Shown here: positions 56,666-64,000 of the stretch, piece after piece
Layout of the letters: each line of letters opens with the position of its first letter
How positions within the stretch are numbered: position 1 is the stretch's first letter
Origin: Cristatella mucedo
Lineage: Eukaryota; Bryozoa; Phylactolaemata; Cristatellidae
Length of the DNA stretch: 64,000 nt
NCBI GenBank assembly: GCA_009760855.2
Contig: WPIO01000113.1
Coordinates: 878,001 to 942,000, forward strand
Direction: 5' to 3'
Notes under the pieces: model-generated
Told to the model about the DNA's origin: nothing
Database searches by the model: none
The model's input: the letters and a program-made list of their open reading frames with translations, nothing else
Translations under genes and position numbers: made by a program

Positions 56666-56731
56666 TCTGGTAGTATCTCAAAATCGGCACTGGTAGTGTA
56701 TCTGCTGTTGAATCTACCCGAAATCTAGGTG

Positions 56732-57179
56732 TGCCACAGTCCTCTGCACGACCAGTTGTCAGGCTGAATAGAGCTATCGAGCCACAAGTCTGTTTGCAAC
56801 AACAATCAAACCTTTATGTCAAGCTAAGGCGGCCAAGTCTAGTCTACACACACTAGACGGCTGGTTGCTTCGAGTGATCTAGCACTCCCCACCCGTTGTA
56901 GTCCTTGGGCAGCCCTTCTTTTCCATGCATGAGTTGTTTTTCACATTGTCGGGCCATTGTTCGTTCAGAACCCACCCGACAGCTGGCTGCAGTTTGTGGT
57001 AGATTGATATTCCCACAGATGCAGCCAGTGCATGGATTTGGGCAGGACTGGTGAGTCATCTGATGAGTAATCGGCTGCCCTTCCACCGGTAGTGAGCTTG
57101 AGGTTGCTTAGGTAGTGTGAGAGCCCTCGCATGGTCTCAACCCAGTTCTCCCATGCTGCAAGAGTCGTGTTCCTTCACA
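56732..57179 (-). mobile_element. LTR, 448 bp, flanked by AGGTG repeats in CR1
   Basis: TGCCACAG...TTCACA between AGGTG at 56,727-56,731 and at 57,180-57,184. CR1 sequence is continuous across it. Confidence 0.78.
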
Positions 57180-58085
57180 AGGTGCCTTATTCCAAAGTGT
57201 CCTTTCATTACACAACCAAATTAGCCTCAGATTCAAGTGTGCCTACTTGCGGAAACATAACTACTAAAACGTGAGCTTATTTAGACCTGGGATATCACAT
57301 CTAAGTTGGTCCATAGATTTGTGACTTCCTTCCTTGACTTCTCTAACTCATTGCTTGCCTGTCTACCGGCCTGAGCTAGCAAGCGCTCACAGCTTATGCA
57401 AATCTGTGCAGCTAGACTTTTCTATTGTGAGTCACAACGATTCTCGCCGACCTGCACTAGTGGCAAGTCAATCAGCGAATTGTCATAAAAGGTTTGTCAT
57501 TTACCATAAGGTTCCTTTATCTTTTGGCTCCAGCCTAGCTATCAGATCTCAGATGTACTGCCACACGATGCAAAGCATCATACCTCATGCTCTCCTGACT
57601 GGAACTGTTTGCCTACACCTCGTATATACCCCAAATGATTCGGAGACCGTGCCCTTTAGTTCGTATTCTTCCAAAAATTGGTACTCATTCCCGACTTGCG
57701 TCACGACATAGCTTTACTTGACGTCATTATAAAATAAATTATAAATGTCCTCTTTATACAAGCATTAGGTTAGTCCCTGTGATTTAACCTCTAGGTTTTC
57801 ACTTGCTGACACTGCATGCTGCCAATAACCACACGTACATGCTGTACCTGTGCTTGAGGCCTAACCCTGTTACTCTTGCTGGTCATTGAGCCTGCGGCCG
57901 TTAGTGATTGTAAAAATAATAACAAAATTGATTACGCACACGCCGGAACTCAGTCTTTTTCTTGGCGTTTTTACATTCGCTGCAAAAGAAACCATTCTAT
58001 TACGTGTCATTTATAAAATCCTGTCATTTTCAGCAAATGCAGAGGGCCAAAAAAGAGATTGAGTTCTGTAAAAGGTATAAAAGAA
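57180..58085 (+). mobile_element. CR1-like C-terminal part and 3' UTR
   Basis: Duplicate of 24,692-25,604, including the nested reversed CR1 tail (about 57,912-57,992) and the terminal hairpin near 58,050. Confidence 0.72.
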
Positions 58086-58093
58086 ATTTGTCA

Positions 58094-58117
58094 TATATAT
58101 ATATATATATATATATC
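58094..58117. repeat. (TA)n microsatellite at a CR1 tail
   Basis: Short TA run at the same place as 25,605-25,661. Confidence 0.85.
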
Positions 58118-58149
58118 TAACATATAAATTCAAATACAAGCGAAAAGTA

Positions 58150-59270
58150 TAGTTCCAGGACCTGACGGCCTCGAGGTGGCTGGAGCGGTGGTAGGCGGAG
58201 GCTTCTTAGAGGAGGCAGGTGCTTAGAAGCTGCAGGAGCATGGAGGTGGTGGTGGGCTGAAGGCAATGTCGAGGTGCTTGCGACCCTGAGGCTGTGGCAG
58301 CATGGTTTTGATTTCGGCCAGGAAGCTGTGGATACGGTCCTAGCCTTTCGGCAGCCCTGAGATGGTGGTGTCCCCAAGGCTGCAGCGGCCTGGAGGGGGT
58401 GGTCTGGAGGTGGCGGCGGCCAGGGCACGGCGGCTGCCCGAAACACGGCTGCCCGGTATCAGTGGTGGTCTGTACACAGCCGTATCCCGAACTCGGGGGC
58501 GGATCAGACTTGGTGGCTGCACAGATTTAGCATCCACCAGGACTCGGCTGCAGCCCGTAATCAGCTGTAGACCGGAGTCGGCAGAAGCCCGGACTTTACC
58601 CCCGGGTCACGGCAGATCCTTCTCTAAGCAAGCTAGGCCGCTCAAGCACAGCCTTCAGCTAACCTGGCCGACAACCACAAGTTCGGATATATCTAGCTTG
58701 GATGGTGCAGCTTGGAAGGGGCAGCATGGACGGAGCAGCCTGACGGCAGGGTCGCCTCGCCCCGGTCTGGGAGCCCCGGTCGCAGCGCCCAGGTCGCGGC
58801 GCCCCGGTCTCGGCGCCCCGGTCGCTGCGCCCAGGTCGTGGCGCCCGGTCGCGGCGCCCTGGTCGCGGTGCCCCGGTCGCGGCGCCCCGGTCGCGGCGCC
58901 CCGGTCGCGGCAGTGTGGACGAGGAAGTCTGGCCGAGGATGTCTGGTCGATTAGGTGTGGTCGAGTATGTCTAGTCGAGTATGTCTGGTCGATCAAGTTT
59001 GGTTGAGTAAGTGTGGTCGAGTAAGTCTGGTCGAGGAAGTCTGGTCGAGGAAATCTGGTCGAGGAAGTCTGCACTAGCAGGTTCTGAGGCTGTAGCCTGG
59101 AGTCTACGGTCTCGAAGTGGCAGCCGGGAGGTGCAAATCTGCATCAAGCAGTTTGAATAAGTTGGACCGGAGGCAGCAGTGCCGAAGCGGTGGTTCGGAG
59201 TGACCAGTCTAGGGGCGGCAGTCTGGAGGCGACAGTCTTTATGAAGCAGTCTAGATGAGATAGTCCGGAC
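58150..59270. repeat. GC-rich quasi-14-bp minisatellite block upstream of copy C
   Basis: Homologous to 25,690-26,915: degenerate units, then CCCCGGTCGCGGCG units (58,750-58,915), then GTCTGGTCGAGGAA units (58,920-59,065). Confidence 0.85.
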
Positions 59271-59274
59271 GAGC

Positions 59275-59520
59275 TCCACAACGTCGCTAAAACTCGGGCT
59301 TGCTTAGATATAGATTCTACGTCTCAGGTGGTTCCTGCATTTTCGACATACCGTATTGACGGCTGCAAGCCACTACCTACTGGCCTTCCGGCATGTGTGA
59401 TCAGGCGATTGCAGCTGGTGCAAAACTCCTCAGCTAGGCTTGTCTGTCGTGAGAGTCGAAGTTGCCACATCACACTACTTATCGCCGACCGGCACTGGCT
59501 ACCAGTCAAGCAACTGATTG
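59275..59520 (+). mobile_element. CR1-like C-terminal RT fragment in the minisatellite
   Basis: 'LQLVQNSSARLVCRESRSCH' and 'LLIADRHWLPVKQ'. Orthologue of 26,916-27,168. Confidence 0.75.
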
Positions 59521-59549
59521 ACTGCAATTAATTCATTCCCGCATGGACT

Positions 59550-59925
59550 ATGTGGCGACCAGGACTCGGCGGCGGCCCGGACTCGGAGGCGGCCCGGACT
59601 CGGCGGTGGCCCGGACTCGGCGGTGGCTCGGACTCGGCGGCAGCCCGCGCTCGGCGGCAGCCCGGACTCGGTAGTGGCTAGTGAACAATGACCTGGCCCT
59701 GAGCGGGCTGGGCCGCCCAAACCCGGCCTCCAGCAAACCTGGCCGACTACCACAGCTTGGATATATCTAGTTTGGCTATGGCAGCCTGAAGGATCCAGTG
59801 TGGACAAGGCAGTCTGGATGAGCGAGTTTTAAGGGTGTAGTCTGGAAGCCGGATTCCGGTTGTGGCAGTCTGGAGGCTGTGAGCTGAAGGGGCCAGTCTG
59901 GATGAGGCAGTCTGGATGAGGTAGT
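59550..59925. repeat. Minisatellite of 17-bp and 14-bp units
   Basis: Units GGACTCGGCGGCGGCCC (59,560-59,670), then CAGTCTGGATGAGG (59,800-59,925). Confidence 0.8.
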
Positions 59926-60032
59926 CCTGAGGCAGCTGTGAGGAGGCAGTGGTACTGAGGTGCCAGTGTGAATACGAGCATGGCCAGTAGTATAGAGTTT
60001 TCCACCATGTCGGGTTTTGTCAAATTTGCCGG

Positions 60033-60208
60033 GGTGAGCCGTGATGGCTCACAAGGTAAGGCGGTTGCTTTTATGATGTCGGTCCCGAGGTCGTGGGTTC
60101 GATTCCTGAAGCGGGCGATTCTCTAATGCGATTGAAAGCGGTGGTAATAGCCGTAAAGTCTATTCTGTCGCTATAAAAAAGAGGCTGTTTAATCAGGATT
60201 CATTTATG
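60033..60208 (+). mobile_element. tRNA-derived SINE upstream of copy C
   Basis: Same insertion as 27,667-27,842. B box GGTTCGATTCC intact; A box TGGCTCACAAGG. Confidence 0.85.
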
Positions 60209-60861
60209 TCCGGGCCGTCCAGCGATATGAGGCAAGATAGAAGCTTGAGGCCTTGTCGAGAGTGCTCCACGATTAGGCCGGGTCGCGAGTACTACCAGGG
60301 TTGAATGTGTCTGGGCTCACATACCACAATCAGAAACGCAATAATAATATAAGTAATATTCTTATTATTTTTTTAATTATTATGGTCGATCACTTGATAG
60401 CCCAGTGGTGTTGAAGGCAGTTCTGCCGGTTTAGGAAAATGTTCGATTTATAGCCGACACGGTTTAACTTGCTTTATGTAGTGGCCTTTAGAGGTCAGCC
60501 AGATTGGGACACCTGACAGGTTTGTCGCTGAGCTCGCATGAAAGTATACGGTGCGAAGCTTGCAGTATTTCTAGTGGGTCGTCTATGATATTCGACTTTA
60601 AATGAGTAGTGGCACTGAGCAGCGGCTGCTATGTGTTTGTAACCGAGTCCGGTACAAATGGTTTTGTGTTTTTTCTATAAATGGCATTGCTGCTGGAGCT
60701 GCTTACTGCATATGCGCAATGCTGTTACCATTTTTTGAATTCAAACTCTCTGTTCTTAATTTATTGAATGCCCTGTGCCGCTATCCTAATAAAGGAGGTT
60801 TGGGTAGTCTTAAGCCTTACATGATAAAATCGCACATTATTTGAAGAGCGAAGACGGTTAA
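60209..60861 (+). other. Conserved upstream flank of copy C
   Basis: Colinear with 27,843-28,499, again ending in an in-frame TAA directly before the ATG. No core promoter assigned. Confidence 0.45.
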
Positions 60862-61032
60862 ATGGCGGAAAACTATCATATCCGCTCTCCATTCCTTCGA
60901 GTGGTCAAGGAAGCCAAATGCTCAGCTGATAATACAGGCAGAATAACGCCGCCAGGAAGGTCACAGCTACGCTCTGCCTTGCTAAGACGGGAAGCCGGGC
61001 TGCGTCCTGACAACCCACAGGAAGAGCGACTG
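60862..61032 (+). CDS. DDB2-like gene copy C, exon 1 (gene continues beyond the window)
   Basis: 171 bp, phase 0, donor CTG|GTAAGG. Starts '[19 protein letters not shown]' and ends '[10 protein letters not shown]', differing from B at only a few residues. No exon 2 homologue lies before the window ends: 62,396-62,636 is the intron 1 sequence that in A and B directly precedes exon 2, and there a young CR1 intervenes. Whether C is a working gene depends on sequence outside the window. Confidence 0.7.
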
Positions 61033-61231
61033 GTAAGGTGGTCTAATTGTGGGACGGCTTGCATTGCTTGATGTTCGGTTTTGAAAAGTGTTCTTTGGAT
61101 CGCTGTTGGCTTTTCATTTGCACTGGAGATGGTACTCTTTTTCGCCTTGCACTGGTTGACTGAATAGTGGTGCGACTTTTATCATCCAGACGCATCGACT
61201 AGTTTACCATCAACTAGTATTTATTAAGAAT

Positions 61232-61290
61232 GACTATATTAATGCACCTGCTAAAGCACCCTTAGAGGATACACTAAATTTCCAGGCACA
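61232..61290 (-). mobile_element. CR1-like 3' tail, truncated, intron 1 of C
   Basis: TTAATGCACCTGCTAAAGCA, same insertion as 28,868, but cut off after ~60 bp. Confidence 0.55.
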
Positions 61291-61446
61291 TGTGCTACCG
61301 TTCTATTTACTACCTGGTTGTTCGATCGATATGAAACAAGGTTAAGCTATTTTCTAGCATGTATTCCCACGTCAGACAGTATCCGTCCGCTCTTTACCTT
61401 GAAAATAAATTGTACGTTCGGTGGCCTAAGTACCCGGCGGCTAGTG

Positions 61447-62395
61447 TAATGTATCTCTGTCTGTAACTCCACAAAGTCATTAGGACCATGTGGGTGTTAC
61501 ACAGGAGAGATTTGTATAGCTCAATCAATGCCTAAGCGGCTTTTGGTAAGCATTCGGTAGCCAACAGACTTCGTCTCAAACAACAAAGAGAAAGTGGGAA
61601 GCATAGCAGAGTCAGGTGAGAAGTTGAGGTAGGGAGAAGCATAGAAGTAGCAGCTCAGGACCACTGAAAAGGATGTGCCATAGTCAGCATTAGATGAGTA
61701 GTTGTCGTTGCCTAAGATATGTGGAAGCAAGTTCCACAGTCTAGGATCTGCAGAGCTAAAATTTCTGTCGCCAACTGTCTTTATTCGAAGGAATGGGACA
61801 GCTAATATATTGTTCACACAGCACCTGAGGCCGCGAACACGCTGAAACCGGTGCAACAGTTCGGCTAGGTACGAAGGAGCCAAGCCGTGGCGGGCCTTGT
61901 GGGTCAGCGTAAGAACTTTGCTCTGGATCCTCTGCTCAACCGGAAGCCGTCCTAGCTCTTTCAGCAAAAGAGAAAAGTGCTCAAACCACTGGGACTTTAA
62001 GACTAGCCTTGCAGCCCCATTCACAGTTTGCTGTAGTGGCATAGGAGCTTTCTTTGGCAGCCCAGCCAAAAGGTAATTACAATAATCTAGCTGAGACAGA
62101 ACTAAAGAGCTAGTTAAATATTTTACTAGCTATTGTGGGAGACAGCTCCTAATCTTGGATTGGGATCTGATGTGATGGCTAGCAGTAGAGGCAGTCTTCT
62201 GAATGAAGCTTTTAAAAGTGAGGCAGCTGTCGAACACGGTACCTAAATTTCGAGCACGTGGTGACGGTCGCACGATAGCATCACCTATTAGAACAGAAAA
62301 GCCGTTTAAACCAGCCAAACGCTTAGGGTGTCCTATAGGCAGAACTTTGGTTTTATCATCATTTAACTTCAGGAAGTTTTCCGACATCCAGGATC
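61447..62395 (-). mobile_element. CR1-like element, second family, in intron 1 of C
   Basis: Reading minus-strand: 'WMSENFLKLNDDKTKVLPIG' (62,390-62,330), 'ARNLGTVFDSCLTFKSFIQK', then an open 182-codon frame 62,069-61,521 with 'NGAARLVLKSQWFEHFSLLL' and 'APSYLAELLHRFQRVRG'. These are the connection and C-terminal parts after the RT palm. 5'-truncated before the catalytic box. Tail TAATGTAATG. Confidence 0.8.
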
Positions 62396-62636
62396 GAAGT
62401 GTAAATTTGCCAGTCATGACATTTCAGATGTTAGAATGTACCTGCACTTGCACAGTTTATGATTTCACTTATCAACGTAATGCCTTTAAAATTTATTCCA
62501 CTGCTAGGGCATGAAAATTGTCGTCTCGCTTAATAATATTCTATTTGGTAATTACTTGATAATTGTGCTTGGCAGCAATATTTTTTTGGCTCGTTTTCCC
62601 TTTAAAAAGTTCTTGTACGCCATCGATAGTTTCTGG

Positions 62637-64000
62637 TAATAATAATAATAATAATATTGCACTTGATAAAGCGCCCTCAGAGAACTTAATCTCTTTCTAG
62701 GCGATTTACATTTGCTGCAAAGTGATACGCAATAGAATAGTAAGTAAAATCATGCTTGAAAAACAAACAAAATGAATAACATGGTTAGGGGTTACATGCA
62801 CTGGGTCAGCATGCAAATGTGGTTAGTGGCAGCATGAACAGTGTCAGCACGCATAAGCACATCGAGGACGAATCACAAGGACCCACTAAATGCTGTCCTA
62901 AATAGGTATGTTTTTAAGTTTCTTTCAAATGTGGTCAGGTCAGGGGATGTTCTGATGCAGGTCGGGAGGGAGTTCCAGGCTGTGGGAGCATACGAGCTAA
63001 ATGCACGGTCTCCAAAGGATTTAAGGTTTGTACGAGGTATTTCTAGACTGTAGGATTCCGAAAACCGAGTGGTACGATGCTTTGCCTGATGGGGTAGTAT
63101 CTCTGAAAGATAGGCTGGAGCCATAGAATGAAGAGACCTAAAAGTGAGCGACAAAACCTTGAAGTCAATCCGTTGCTTGACTGGTAACCAGTGCAGGTCG
63201 GCGAGAAGTGGAGTAATGTGGCAACTGCGACGCTCACGACAGACAAGCCTAGCTGCAGAGTTTTGCACCAGCTGCAATCGTCTGATCGCACATGCTGGTA
63301 GGCCTGTAAGCAGTGAGTTGCAGAAGTCGAGACGAGATGTCACGAATGCATGGACCAACTTGGACGTGGTATCCTTATCTAAACAAGCCCTAATTTTAGC
63401 AATGTTATGAAGCTGAAAATAGGCGGATTTGACTGTGGAGCTGATGTGGTCGTCTAACGAGAGGTCGCTTTGGAATATGACACCTAGATTTCGAGCTGAT
63501 GCAACTGGAGATATGCTGGCGGAGCCAATTTTGAAAGTCAGCCTTTCCAATTTCTGAATAACACTAGGTTTGCCCATAACTAGTAAGTTAGTTTTATCAT
63601 CGTTTAGTTTTAGAAAATTTGCTGCCATCCATGATCGGATGTCATCAATGCATGCAGCAAGTGAGTTGAGAGAATTTGAGGTGCTCGAAGGCTGGGAGGG
63701 ATCAAAGCAAAGGTACAACTGAGTGTCATCCGCATAGAAGTGAAAGCCTAGATTGTGCTTGGCAATCACATCAGCGAGAGGGAGAGTATAAACGGTGAAA
63801 AGGACCGGACCTAGCGCAGAGCCCTGAGGTACTCCATATTTTAGAGGTACTTCAGATGATCTTTGTCCATTCACGTCAACACTCTGGAGTCTCCCACTGA
63901 GAGAGGACCTGAACCACTGCAGAGCAGTGCCAGTGATGCCCAGGCGAGATGAGAGGCGCTCTAGAAGTACTTTGTGATCGATGGTATCAAAAGCTGCCGA
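62637..64000 (-). mobile_element. Young CR1/L2-like element in intron 1 of C, runs off the window
   Basis: A TAA-repeat tail (62,637-62,658), hairpin and 3' UTR, then the RT coding frame (see 62,873-64,000). It splits intron 1 exactly where B continues from TTTCTGG to TGAGATG. It is the least decayed CR1 here and is absent from A and B. Confidence 0.88.
62873..64000 (-). CDS. CR1/L2-like reverse transcriptase, C-terminal 375 codons, open
   Basis: The frame is open from the window edge to a stop at 62,873. In order from the 64,000 end: '[20 protein letters not shown]' (palm), 'KYGVPQGSALGPVLF', '[11 protein letters not shown]' (catalytic aspartates, 63,720-63,750), '[20 protein letters not shown]', '[20 protein letters not shown]', '[19 protein letters not shown]', 'WNSLPTCIRTSPDLTTFERN', ending 'RTAFSGSL'. 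All core RT motifs in the visible part are intact. The endonuclease half lies outside, so activity cannot be judged. Confidence 0.88.
   Translation of the reverse strand, partial: SAAFDTIDHKVLLERLSSRLGITGTALQWFRSSLSGRLQSVDVNGQRSSEVPLKYGVPQGSALGPVLFTVYTLPLADVIAKHNLGFHFYADDTQLYLCFDPSQPSSTSNSLNSLAACIDDIRSWMAANFLKLNDDKTNLLVMGKPSVIQKLERLTFKIGSASISPVASARNLGVIFQSDLSLDDHISSTVKSAYFQLHNIAKIRACLDKDTTSKLVHAFVTSRLDFCNSLLTGLPACAIRRLQLVQNSAARLVCRERRSCHITPLLADLHWLPVKQRIDFKVLSLTFRSLHSMAPAYLSEILPHQAKHRTTRFSESYSLEIPRTNLKSFGDRAFSSYAPTAWNSLPTCIRTSPDLTTFERNLKTYLFRTAFSGSL

Noticed and set aside
54155-57179. The LTRs at 54,155 and 56,732 as the two ends of one intact provirus
   Set aside because: The right LTR has its own CR1 flanks and AGGTG repeats on both sides, so it is a separate solo LTR.

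Overview
The window is eukaryotic and almost certainly animal nuclear DNA. It holds one spliced, intron-bearing gene family set in a dense graveyard of retroelements: CR1/L2-type non-LTR elements with (ATT)n or (TA)n tails, Ty3/gypsy-like pol fragments with LTRs, tRNA-derived SINEs, TA/CA microsatellites and GC-rich minisatellites. There is no operon structure and no intron-less host gene. An invertebrate, perhaps a flatworm, is my guess, but the sequence does not settle the taxon.

The host gene encodes a WD40 protein that resembles DDB2, the UV-damage DNA-binding subunit p48. It occurs in tandem. Copy A (6,954-18,569) is a pseudogene. Copy B (28,500-42,269) has nine exons whose splice sites and phases all agree and that join into an open frame of 430 residues, close to the length of human DDB2. 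Copy C starts at 60,862 with an intact first exon and runs off the window. Two 3'-end fragments (43,551 and 49,851) carry only the last two exon homologues and their flank. The repeating unit is gene plus intergenic DNA: about 21.5 kb from A to B and about 32.4 kb from B to C.

Layout: 1-4,850 decayed CR1 fragments and unassigned DNA; 4,857-6,412 an RT fragment and a 22-bp minisatellite; 6,413-18,569 pseudogene A with TE-laden introns; 18,570-28,000 its 3' flank, CR1 relics, a gypsy fragment, a solo LTR, 14-bp minisatellites and a SINE; 28,015-42,269 gene B, with a nearly full-length CR1 in intron 5; 42,270-60,400 3' fragments, CR1 relics, gypsy/LTR mosaics, a 14-bp CpG-rich array and a GC-rich segment of unknown nature; 60,400-64,000 the start of copy C, with its first intron hit by the youngest CR1 in the window.

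Insertions shared between or private to the copies order the events. A CR1 tail in intron 1 is in A, B and C; a second CR1-like insertion in intron 1 is in B and C but not in A. So A split off first, and B and C share a later ancestor. If the DDB2 assignment is right, product B would act in the nucleus, recognising UV photoproducts with DDB1-CUL4 for nucleotide-excision repair. Nothing in the window looks to me like an undescribed defence or mobile system; the most informative content is the dated, decaying tandem array.
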